Origin: Pinus tabuliformis
Lineage: Eukaryota > Streptophyta > Pinopsida > Pinales > Pinaceae
Length of the DNA stretch: 64,000 nt
Direction of reading: 5' to 3'
Assembly (NCBI GenBank): GCA_031772625.1
Contig: CM062817.1
Span: 884,840,184 to 884,904,183, forward strand
Part shown: positions 21,948 to 31,900 of the stretch, one piece after another
Numbering within the stretch: position 1 is the first letter of the stretch
Layout of the letters: every line of letters begins with the position of its first letter
The notes under the pieces: generated by a model
What the model was told of the DNA's origin: nothing
Databases searched by the model: none
What the model saw: the letters and a program-made list of their open reading frames with translations, nothing else
Made by a program: the position numbers and the translations under genes

Positions 21948-23627
21948 TATCTTGTTGGTTGTTTGTGTTTTTGCTATTCATTTCATAAACACAGGGAGTA
22001 CCGAATCGAACTGCATTTGGATCTTTCAAATGCAAAGTAGAGGGCAGCTACTCTAGCTCAGTTTCTGGGCATGTTTATGATTTGAAGAGCTGATCCACAA
22101 GGACTCTAAACAGCTCTTAGTGATAGCTTTTCATCCTCCTAATTACCCTTTAGTGTGTACTTGACTGATAGCTTCTGATTTGGCCAAAAACTGTGAATTT
22201 TTTAGCAATCTGTGACCCGGAAACCAAGAGAAACGAAAGTTTCGTTCTTCAGTGCAGGCTGTGTGAAGGTTGTCTGCATTTCAGCGCATTTCCCGAAGGG
22301 GCTACCTGTGCTGAATGTCAAACTGACAGTGTACTACCTGCGCTGAACCAGTCTTGCCTTGTGCTACTGGGGTTTCCTGCTGTTTCTTGCCCTATTTTCA
22401 TCCTTGTTTTTGCTGCCAGTTACCAGTCAATGTACCTATCTGAAACCAACTTTCCTTGCCACTATTCCGCCTCGGTTGTATAAAGAAACTGTTTTTGTTC
22501 TTTGTGTATTTCTTACATCATTTACAGTTTCCCATAACGAAAAGCAAACTAGTCTTGTTGTGGCCTCTTAGATCTAGACCTGTGATAAGTGTCGTATTGA
22601 TCTTAAGAGTTAGTTTGTTTGCTGTTCATAGCTGATTGAGCTTTTGCTTTCATCATATGGTTTGAATTTATATATTTCTAGTGTCGAAACAAGTAAATCT
22701 CAAGGTGTCTTTTGATTTTGGACAAGCTTGTTTGCTTTCACTTGAAATTGAATTCAAAATTATACAACAGCTTTCTTTTTGTAATACATCAACATTAAGA
22801 AAGAGAAAAGAAATACCTGCATTGTGCATGTGCATTTTGACAGCTTGCATGTTGATTTAGAGAAAAGTGCATTAGTGTGTGCTCTATGATCTGTGTGAAA
22901 AGATGATGTCTTTCTTTTCCCTCAGTAGTTAAGATTTTCAAAGTTGAAAGATTGAAAAGCTTGCTTATCATCTTAGACTGCATTTAGGAAGTTGTATTAT
23001 ACATCTCGTGGTGATCCATAAAGGCAAACTGCTAAACAAGATCAACTTAAAATGAATTGAATTTACATAACAACGCTTTGAAACATAACGCAAACACATA
23101 GAGGTCTAAGCTAGAGATGTGTTCCGGCGTCGTTAAACGTGATATCTTAGCGTTGAGTGGTTGGGTGATTCCTCCACGGTGAAGCGATAAGTATCAATAC
23201 GGACTTGTGCTCCCACGTACCGTCGCGTATATATTGGGAGACCCCTATAGGAACAAAGCCTTTATCCTTAGGAAGCCGTGTCGGCCGCCCTACTGATCGC
23301 GATGCAGTGAACACAGCATTCACGAAGATCGACCACCCGTACCATAAAATGTATTCTGTGGTTTCGCGAAAGGTTTGGCACACCCTCTGCCTAGATCTCC
23401 AGAGCAGTTTCTTTTGGCCTTTTTCAAACTCTATAACTGAAAAAGTCCATCCGAGCATTTGTCACTTCGGGCTCATTAAAACATCGAAGGAGACTAGAGT
23501 CATCTTTAGCTTTTTCTCGACTCTTAAAAAGTGAAAAAGCAAGTTGTGTCTAAAGCGTCGTTATAAAATTTATTTTAAACGGAACATAATCACCTCCTAT
23601 TCCTGCGTTGATCCATAGGTTGAGGAC
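21948..23627 (+). other. Element C leader, non-coding, with constant-loop hairpins near its 3' end
   Basis: 1.7 kb with no coding signal. Hairpins at 23419-23445 (CTTTTTCA/TGAAAAAG), 23465-23489 (CTTCG/CGAAG, loop GGCTCATTAAAACAT) and 23509-23540 (GCTTTTTC/GAAAAAGC, loop with GACTCTTAAAA) resemble those downstream of the protease. Position suggests a packaging or dimerisation role, which is inference. Confidence 0.65.
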
Positions 23628-24563
23628 ATGGAACGCCCCAACCAAGGAATTCCCCATGATGGAAATCCTAGTCCTTTCTCCTCTTGGGGAGAAGTTGGTG
23701 CGCCCCACATGGCCACATTGTCGCTTCCAGGACTGACAATTGGCCTGCCAATTTGGCTATTGTCAACCAATGTAATTTAGAACACCATGGTTCCTGAGCA
23801 GTCGAGTCAACAGTTAGATCAGTCTAGAGCTGCCCACCAGCCTTCTACTTCCTATAACTCTTCCTCCAATCCCTCGTCTTCGCAAGGTAGAGCCGGCAAA
23901 AGCCAAGCTCCCATGGAGAAGAAGGAGAAGAAGAAGAGAGAGAAGAAGAAGAAGGAGCCTAAGGCGACTGGGGGCAAGCAAAAGACATCTGACAAAAATC
24001 CACACACAGCACAGACCGGGCCTAAATCGCCATGTGTCATATGTAGAGGAGACCACTTCCATAGAGATTGTCCCTATATTCCCCGGATACTAAGGGACTG
24101 GTCCCCTCGTTTGCACAATTCGGGAGCATCAACCTCTGATAGCCATGTTGAATGCTTACCGTCAACCAGCGAAAGTGAAGGTTCAAGACAAAAGGGGAGA
24201 GTAAGATTCCCCTGCAGACTGTGTGAAGGCGATCACGCCATCCACCGTTGTCCCTTCTTAGACGAAGCGAAGAGAGTTTTGGAAGATCGTCCAGTTTCAC
24301 CGTTAAGACTTCCTCCTGGATACAAAAAACTCGTGCCAAGTCCTTCGTTGGTTGAAAATACAGCTGGCCCGCTCAAGTGGTCAGCTAAAGCGTCAGTCAC
24401 TGAAAATGAACCTACTGAATCCAGACCGGATGAAAGTCCAAAGGTCGAAACGGTAGTTGACCCGGTTCTCCATTCAGAAGTTTCATCTTCAAATGACACC
24501 GTCACTGAAGACTCATCTTCAAATGACACCCTCACTGAAGAGAATAAGGATGACACCATCTAG
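23628..24563 (+). CDS. Element C Gag-like protein with two short zinc knuckles
   Basis: The likely start is the ATG at 23628 (MERPNQGIPHDGNP). It is followed by a hydrophobic stretch LPGLTIGLPIWLLST and then an in-frame TAG near 23778; an ATG at 23787 could restart translation. Next come a Ser/Gln-rich region, a Lys/Glu block (MEKKEKKKREKKKK), knuckle 1 CVICRGDHFHRDC and knuckle 2 CRLCEGDHAIHRC. Both knuckles are CX2CX3HX4C, one residue shorter than the canonical CX2CX4HX4C. The tail repeats a SSSNDT(V/L)TE unit. The frame ends at TAG 24561 but stays open beyond it into the protease. The C2 relative shares all these parts, so this is a real family protein. RNA binding is inferred from the knuckles. 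Confidence 0.85.
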
Positions 24564-25220
24564 ATTCTTTTCATCAACACAGACTCTGATGAGCATCAGG
24601 GCAATGCGCCCATTCCTTTATCACAGGAAGGAACATCGTCAGGGTCATATCCGGCCGTATATTCGGTCCCACCACCAAGCAACCTGGTTGTATCCTTTGA
24701 TTGGAATCAACTAGGCAGACCCCGGTTTCCAGCCAGTATACCATTCAGAATCATTGTCCAAATCTACAGGATGGTAATGGTCGGCACTATCATTGATGAA
24801 GGGGCATCTGTGAGTATCCTTTCCTCTATTGCTTGGAAAGCACTGGGTTCCCCAGCGCTTTTGCCTGAGATAAGAAATCTCTCGGGTTTTGACAAAGGAA
24901 CCAGTCGACCATTAGGGATCCTCCCCAATGTGCCTGTTACATTGAAAGGGAAGACCGTTCAAATGAACGTGATGGTCGTTCAAGGACCCTTGGATTATAA
25001 CCTACTCCTTGGACGAGACTATATATATTGCATGGGAGCAATAGTCTCCTCACTCTTTAGAGTAATGTGTTTTCCACACGAAGGAAGAGTGGTCAAGCTC
25101 GTAGACCAACTTTCATTTCCGGGATCACGCATCGCAAATAGTCAAATACCAACCCTGAATGGTCTATTCAATCAAGAAATGTCTCCACCCCCAGTCCTCC
25201 TTCCTGATGAATGCGAGTGA
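24564..25220 (+). CDS. Element C aspartic protease-like domain (DEGAS motif)
   Basis: It lies in the same frame as Gag, separated only by one TAG, so read-through or an amber mutation is possible. A spacer with VVSFDWNQLGRPRFPASIPF leads to VGTIIDEGASVSILSSIAWK, the retropepsin flap-core pattern but with Glu in place of Ser/Thr in D(S/T)G. Later strands include GILPNVPVTLKGKTVQMNV and LLLGRDYIYCMGAI, the second conserved part of retropepsins. C2 has the same DEGAS, so the change is ancestral to the family and not a lesion in one copy. No RT follows. Confidence 0.82.
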   Translation: MLFINTDSDEHQGNAPIPLSQEGTSSGSYPAVYSVPPPSNLVVSFDWNQLGRPRFPASIPFRIIVQIYRMVMVGTIIDEGASVSILSSIAWKALGSPALLPEIRNLSGFDKGTSRPLGILPNVPVTLKGKTVQMNVMVVQGPLDYNLLLGRDYIYCMGAIVSSLFRVMCFPHEGRVVKLVDQLSFPGSRIANSQIPTLNGLFNQEMSPPPVLLPDECE

Positions 25221-25908
25221 TTTGGAAAGATGGGACTGGAACCCAGGGGGCATGCATCCTGGTCTGCTTCGGGCAGAAGAAACCCTGGGTATAAGGTAGA
25301 ATTTCCGCGAGAGAATATTACTAGTCCGTACCCCGTCCGTATTTGGAAGAGGGGTTGTTCTGGAATAGGATTCTTTTGTCAAAGTTACGTGTTTGACAAC
25401 AGTCATTCACCCTTGTCTATTTCGGTAGGCACTGCCGAGGAAGTGTTTTGTTTGAAAGATTAACGAGACAATCTTTGGGTAACTAGAAAGAGGCAAGCCT
25501 CCCTCAATAACACAAATGTTTTGTCTTTGAGTAGTGTTCTTCTCTTGTCGCAAATAGCTGTTCGTTAAAAGTTGGGCCGACGGGAAGACAAGTACCGCGT
25601 AAGACCCCTTAAAATAACAAGAAGACAAGTATCGTTAACATTAGACTGGCAAGATGACAAGTAGCTGTGAACACCCAAAGAAAAGCAGAGGTGGGGGAGA
25701 GGAGGGGCAGCCTTGAAATTGTATTTTATACCTGGGGGCATGCAAACCTTTTGGAGTGCAAGCAAAGAGCGGTTATTTATCTGTTTTTTGGATTAGTCGT
25801 TTCCAAACTTGCATAAAGAAAGGATATGGAGTAAAGCTTAGTGAAGATGAAACTCCTTAAAAAATAGAGATCTCACAGGAGACATTTCTTATCTTATGAC
25901 TGGTATAT

Positions 25909-26041
25909 CGAGCAGTTTTAGCATAAAGTTCATGCTCGTTAAAAAATAAACGCAAGATCCGAGCAGTTTTAACGCGGTCTTCATGCTCGTTAAAAAATAA
26001 ATAAAAGCAGTGAGCAATGTTTCCCCCAGAGTTTAAGCTCA
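25909..26041 (+). repeat. Three hairpin units followed by TTAAAAAATAA-like tails
   Basis: Units: CGAGCA (25909-25914) with TGCTCG (25933-25938); CGAGCA (25960-25965) with TGCTCG (25984-25989), both with 18-nt loops; TGAGC (26011-26015) with GCTCA (26037-26041). The first two are followed by TTAAAAAATAAA, the third by TTTTTAAATAAA. The array at 35727-36770 has the same layout. Confidence 0.85.
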
Positions 26042-26294
26042 TTTTTAAATAAAAAATGAACCTATTTCCGGTAAATAACCATTGTGATCGTAAATTCATC
26101 AGCCATAAAAAGCCTTGGTCGTGTTTGCACCTGTCACCTCCACCGTCATTTGGCCGATCGTTCACCTCCATATGATTGTTTACCCATTTTGAGGAACAGC
26201 TGCGAAGAGTGATTTCACCTAGCCATCCTTGTGACACTGCCGTGATTGGAAAATTCCAACCTGTACCTGGAATCTGCTGCTATCCCTGGTTATC

Positions 26295-26721
26295 ACTCGT
26301 TCCTCAAAAGACGAGTCTTCTTTGAGCTCTTTTCATCTGACTCGTAAAATATGAAAAGTTTGCCGAGTTTTGGCCTTCCAGCTCATTAAACGACCGGAAG
26401 AGCTATCCCTCCTCTAGATTTTAATCTTTTTGGACCTGAGGGATTATCGCACAAAAAGATCGAGCGCTTGTTTTGTTCGGCTCGTTAAAAGTACCGAAAA
26501 CTCATCCCTTCTGTATTGTTTTATACTTTTTCGGACTTAAGGGATTAGATGACGAAAAAGGAATTTTGGAGTTAACTTTCTGTACCTTTTCAGACTCTCT
26601 AAAAATGAAAAGGACCGAGTTTTCCTTGTCGTTAGACTCGTTAAAATGATTAAATAGCGACAAACTTGTCTTTAGACGAGAACGAGTTTCCCTATCGCTA
26701 GGCTCGTTAAAACATAGCGAT
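26295..26721 (+). repeat. Constant-loop, variable-stem hairpin array
   Basis: Stems read directly: ACTCGT/ACGAGT 26295/26311; CTTTTCAT/ATGAAAAG 26329/26351; CTTCC/GGAAG 26375/26396; ATCTTTTTG/CAAAAAGAT 26424/26452; TTCGG/CCGAA 26476/26494; CTTTTTCG/CGAAAAAG 26526/26553; CCTTTTCA/TGAAAAGG 26585/26606; TTGTCG/CGACAA 26626/26658; ATCGCTA/TAGCGAT 26694/26715. Loops fall into two types: A, built on GCTCGTTAAAA, and B, 19 nt built on GACYTRAGGGATTA. The inverted C3 copy shows the same series near 63130-63560. Confidence 0.88.
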
Positions 26722-27169
26722 GGGCTTGCCCGAAGGGCAGGTTATAGAACAAGCATATGTTATCCTCCTCAAGCTTGACAAAAATAAAGAGGTACTGGTC
26801 AGAAATGACTGGGGAAAAATTGGGAGAACCTCAAAGCTTTAATGGTAGCAAGTCGCTCTTGAACATGACACTTTTCCTCCGTACCACATCGGGTTGGGTT
26901 GTTTCATTCACCGGTCTCATCACCATGGTCTTCGCCAAACCATCCACATTTGGGGTAATGCTACCGATCCATTGCATCAGTGTCGTTATATGTTCAAGAG
27001 ATGTCGTTCAGAAAGAGTCAACCGTGTCCCATCCACTGCCATACATTATCCTTCATCCATCCATGATCGCCACCCTGAATCATATGTCACAGATTGTTTT
27101 CACCTCCACTAAAATCATTAGCTCCGTTCCGTGTCACTGATGTGGGATTCATTAAGGCCCTCCTTTGAC

Positions 27170-27680
27170 GGATTGCTTCTTGTCGACTTCAGCTCATTAT
27201 CCAAGAAGTTGATCTAGGAACAACCCCCTCAGTACTTTGAAGCTTGCATGCCTCAATGGCAAGTTTCTCACTTCTGGCGACAGGTATACATCAATGACCT
27301 TCGACCAGAAGATTTTGCGTGGTGTTCGACGCCAAGTCCTTTATTCACACCACGTGAATTGTACTGCAGTACCTTGAGGGTCATTATCATTATCGGTGAT
27401 TCCTCTCGCGCTTGTTAACGGTTTACATCATTGACCGGTAATCAAGCGATGTCTTTCCATGTTCGACTTCAGCACAATTCTCACATGGATCGACTTGTAC
27501 TTAGAGTGAAGATCGAACGAGTTTGAAGACCCCGGATCTAGTTTCATCCATCCGGGCTGCGATATATAGTCAGGAAATATAAAGACATTTGTCATGTACA
27601 TCATTGCAGCAGATGATCATCCTACTCAAAGGATGATAATTTCAGCAGAGAATTATCAGTCTACCATCAGACGATCATCT
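27170..27680 (+). repeat. Long nested stem-loops near the 3' end of element C
   Basis: Examples: CTTCTGG/CCAGAAG (about 27272-27312) enclosing AGGT/ACCT around loop ATACATCAATG; CGCTTG/CAAGCG (about 27408-27448) enclosing CGGT/ACCG around TTACATCATTG; GTGGTGT/ACACCAC (about 27321-27355); TCCATGT/ACATGGA (about 27456-27490); CCCGGAT/ATCCGGG (about 27531-27556); ATCATCC/GGATGAT near 27620. Loops again recur between unrelated stems. Confidence 0.75.
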
Positions 27681-27860
27681 GTTCTTTGTACCAAAATGTA
27701 TTTATAAAGCTGAGCATGGGAATACCCGCCTCAGCTAGATCATGAAAACAGAATGAAAAATAATGTATTGTATTGTATTTTATTACAGGTCACCTCTCAG
27801 CGATTGAATGAACTTCGGATCCTCCGGATAAAGCATTTCACCCGATAAACGACCTCATAC

Positions 27861-27873
27861 TTTAGGGGGCAAC
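27861..27873 (+). other. Polypurine tract of element C
   Basis: TTTAGGGGGCAAC directly before the 3' LTR; mirrored at 61985-61997 in C3. Confidence 0.8.
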
Positions 27874-28925
27874 TGTTATAGACATTTTTGTGCCTTACAG
27901 CATGAAGCATCAAATGTCCATAATCTAAGGGATCCAAAGTCCCTAAACATGTTGTTCCTACCCCTAGAGGAACAAGGTCAGCAAACCACAACACTGAAAA
28001 TCAGTTCTCCACCTGAAAACACTCAAAAACAAGCAATTTCTGGATCATGTCAACTGCTCCACTGAGCATCTGCGCTGAATGTCAACTGCTCCTCTCTATA
28101 CCTACGTTGAATTTCAAATCCAACAAAGGCTACCTGCGCTGAGCGAGATTGGACAAGTGGCACAGTCATTCTTCAAGGTGTCAATGCCGAGGAAGCTTCC
28201 AAAATGACACTTGGATCACGAAATTCGCCTAGTGATGAGTAAGAGGTTCTTAAACTCCAAGTGGAAGCAAGGATCTCCAAGTGGACTCAAGAACTGAAGT
28301 ATAACTGAAGTGGGAGAGGACACTAGTCAGCTCTCAAGCTGACTCATCCTTTCTCCAAAACTCCTATATATAGAGCTCTCTCATGAGGTCTAGGGAGGCT
28401 GGAATTTTGTGAATGTAAGGAAGTGCTGTTGGTTTGAGTTTAGAGCTATTGGGTGATTTCTTTGAAGGAGGTGAAGAGGAGATTTCTTTCTGCTGGGAGG
28501 TGTTGCTGGATTGGACCTCTTATGGTTGTAACACTCCTTGAACTTTACTTCTTCCATTAATAAAGCATTTGAGGTTCTTCTATATGCATGTGTCTCAATG
28601 GTGTATTGTTATACTTGTGTATTTGATTTATTCTAATCCTTGAACCAATTATGAATGTATGCTTCTTGTAGTTTCCCTCTCTTGCCCTTTTGCAGGATCT
28701 TTGTGTAGCTGGGCCAGTGAAAGAGCAAGGAGCTGGGAACAAGCAGCAAGGAGAGAAGATTGGATCAATCATTAGCGAAAGACATCGGTTAGTGGATCTC
28801 TTTCTCCCCTATTTTACTTTCATAAAGAAGAAATCTTAGATAGCTTTGCTTCGGTTGTTGCTGAGGTACTATCACCCTTAGAGTGGGATAGGGTCATTCC
28901 GTATTGGATACTTTTCCCTACAACA
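27874..28925 (+). repeat. 3' LTR of element C
   Basis: 1,052 bp, nearly identical to the 5' LTR and ending CCTACAACA, followed by AGAAC. Confidence 0.95.
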
Positions 28926-28930
28926 AGAAC
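28926..28930 (+). repeat. Target-site duplication AGAAC, right
   Basis: Identical to 20868-20872. Confidence 0.9.
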
Positions 28931-31900
28931 CATTATGGGTCATGGAAGAATTGACAACCCCACATATCATCATTGCAAATCACATGATTATAGCAGAAAA
29001 TCCTAAAATGGAAACAATATATAAAGAAAGGAAATAACAGGAAATCCTTCACTTTGAATATGCTTTCATATCATTGGCAGACGAAAGCCTGCAAGCATGC
29101 CAAATAAGTTGGTAAACCTTGTCACATAGTTTAAGAATAAGGGAATACCATTCACCTGAGAGGTTGAGAAATTCATTGGCCAAAAGACATGTATATAAGA
29201 ATCATCCAGAGGTTTGGAGTCCACTAGATTGGACTCAAGTTCAATCGTCCTTTACTACTAGGCCTATAAGAGCATCAGGATCAAGCAGAGGAAAACAAGA
29301 AATGGACATAAATTGAGGAGAATGAAAGGTTCCATCTAAAAGGAGCCACCACATCTAATATAGCTTGGGATGTCAGGCAAGCCATCATGGAAATTGATGA
29401 ATAGTAGCAATGTGACTACGTTTTTGAGAGGATGAGCAACAATTTCAGTATGGGGGTATGATGTGCCTCCCAAATACGTAAAATTTAAGGCCCATCTAAC
29501 TATCCCTAGGCATATTTAACCTTTCCTTCTACATTCGATAATGTCTTTTTCAGCTTTAATATGTCCGTAGAAGGGTTAAGAGAAATTTTTTATATATTTT
29601 GTGCCTAATGCATTAATTGTGTAGGATATTGAGGATATATTATGAATATCACATAGGAGTCCAACAATAGAAGATTATGGGGTTTGTCTCCTACTAAAGG
29701 AAGAATAAGACTAAATTGGCTCAAGGGCATTTATCACCCCCCTATGGTTGTGAGGACACTAGGGAAACAATTTCTACTTTTTAGGGATTTTGGAGAGAAT
29801 TAGTCCTCTTTTCAAGGAGGTTTCCCCTCAAGCATGTTTTGTATAAATAATGGCCTCAGTAGCCCAATATATATTAGAAATTTTTGAGAATATAGTTAAT
29901 AATCTAGAAACGCTTCCTTGCTTGTGATTTTAGTTTTTGATGCTTCATGTATGGGAACACTTGTTGATTAATGACTTTCTTTTCTTTTCTTTTTTCTAGT
30001 AAGATTCTTGTTTTATGGACCTAGGTCTCCTTGAGTTAGGGCCCAACCCAAGTGTTGAAACCCCCTTATTGTACATTTAATTTCCATGCATTTTACTTAT
30101 TTATGATTTTTTTAAATCTCATCTCTGAAAAAGTACTATCTTTTTAGGGTTAGTGGATAAGCTCCTCTCTAAGTTTGTTTATGTACTTTGTTTTGATAAC
30201 TCAAAAATATATTATTTCATGCAATAATGTTCTTCATTTAAAATTCAACTCATCATTTCCGTTATTTTATTTCCTGCAATTAGTAATTTATTTCCACTAT
30301 GCTTTAATCATTTTTCTTTCAGATAGATTGTATTGCTTCATAGGCATAGTTAGTGTTGTTTTGATGCATTTAGTCCACTTAAAACATCATCTTTGCAACC
30401 CCTTTTATACATTTTTGTAATCTACCATGAAGCTAAATTCTTCCTAGACAAGCTACAAGAAACCCTTTATTTTCCTATACCTCACATGAACTGACCCATT
30501 GGATGTACTTGAGCTTGGAAAGGACCTATTTACCCTTCCACAACCTTCCACCACCTTCTTCGCTCCTCATACTACATTTAGACCTCATAAAATCTCTCTT
30601 GGATGTTTCCTATAGCAAAACAAGGCCACCCTATAGCAGTATGCAGATCACCTTAGAATACTTGCATATTTGTACCTAAATCATGTTTTCCATTCCTTAT
30701 CCCATTACAACATTCATTAGACAGTAGAGATGGAATTTATAGGTTCAAATAACCCTTAAAAACTTTACCCTAGTAGTTTTAGATTTCTTTTTGCAGTTAA
30801 GGTTTGTTTTTTGTATGTCTTCTTTAAAATTCAAGTTGACTTATCATGCACCATAAAGTAGAATTGATCTTTCCCCAACATCCTTGAAATGATTTACTTT
30901 GCTTTCTTGCAATTAGCATCAGTTTCTTTCTTGTCATCTACTTTCTTACAGTTAGCATAGACTTATTTCCTACAAAACATAGTAGGTTTATTTCTTATCA
31001 TTAACCTTTCTACAATCAAATTAGGGTCACCTTCTATCATTTTCATTCTACAAATATAATAGGGATTTCTTGATGTTTTTTTCTTTCTTGTAAGCTAGAT
31101 TAGGTCTATTTGTTGTTCATTGGTTTTTTTAGCATTTCTTGTAGCCTAGATAATAAAAGTCTACTTTATGCATTTTAGCTTCTCTTCAGTTGCATCACAA
31201 CAACCAAATTAGAATGTAGTCCCAATACGTCTTAAGCTTGTATAGACCCTAGGTTGATAATTAAAGTTGAGTGTGTTAGGATTTTCAGAATTCTAGTTGT
31301 AATACTGAGGGCCATCACTTGTCACTTTGAAGTGTGTAATTCTTAACTAGACATTTCTAACAGGCTACTGAGCATGCCATATAGAGATTGTATACAAAAT
31401 TTATGACCTTGGGAAGTTGATGTACTAACTAACCCTAGTGGGGTGTATAATACTTTTGGCATTCATCTCCTAGGGTTAGGATTTTGGATTTTTAGGGTTT
31501 CCTTATTGATTTTGATGTTAAAAAAGGCCAGTCAGCCTCCCTGTAAGTCACTTTGGTGAAGGTGCATAGCCATCACATCTCTTCTTAGAGAAAAACTACC
31601 ACAATTCGAGCTAATTTCCTACATGATGTATTTTTACAGTTTCAACACCTTCCATTTATTAATAAAAGTCGAGTTTTATTGTATCTATGTGTTTTTGTTA
31701 TAAACATGTATTTAATATTGTTCCCTTCATAAGTCTAGATCAATGTGATACTCTCTTTCTTCTTAAGAGTAATTAGGCTTAGGAATAAATATGGCTCAAC
31801 CTGCTCCATTCAGTCTTGATGTCTAAGGATAATATGTAACTTTCCCTATGTAGTTATGAATTATGAGTATTATAGATTAGTGAGAGCATACATTCTCATG

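Larger units (their letters stand above)
25221..27860 (+). repeat. Element C structured non-coding region: hairpin arrays
   Basis: 2.6 kb with no recognisable protein. It contains a 25534-25690 module shared with the LTR of C3, CGAGCA/TGCTCG hairpins at 25909-26041, the constant-loop hairpin series 26295-26721, and long nested stems at 27170-27680. The inverted copy at 61998-64000 keeps the same structures. Confidence 0.8.
20873..28925 (+). mobile_element. Element C: complete non-autonomous LTR retrotransposon with Gag-protease only
   Basis: 8,053 bp with near-identical LTRs of 1,051 and 1,052 bp, flanked by the perfect 5-bp target duplication AGAAC (20868-20872 and 28926-28930). The internal order is primer site, 1.7-kb leader, Gag-protease frame, 2.6-kb structured non-coding region and polypurine tract. 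No RT, RNase H or integrase motif is visible in any frame, so mobilisation must depend on another element's enzymes. Relatives lie at 35725-41748 and 60890-64000. It resembles the plant class of LTR elements that encode Gag but no polymerase. Confidence 0.93.

Noticed and set aside
22193-22571. Cys-rich frames in the element C leader
   Set aside because: Only in one copy, no family support, in a leader with many stops.
23814-24559. Three - strand frames opposite element C Gag, some Leu/Phe-rich like membrane proteins
   Set aside because: They are antisense shadows of the Lys/Glu-rich Gag frame; homology to C2 is in the + frame.
25909-26721. CRISPR array (regular repeats with variable segments)
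   Set aside because: Plant retrotransposon context; the constant part is a 10-19-nt loop, the variable parts are complementary to each other, and spacing is irregular.
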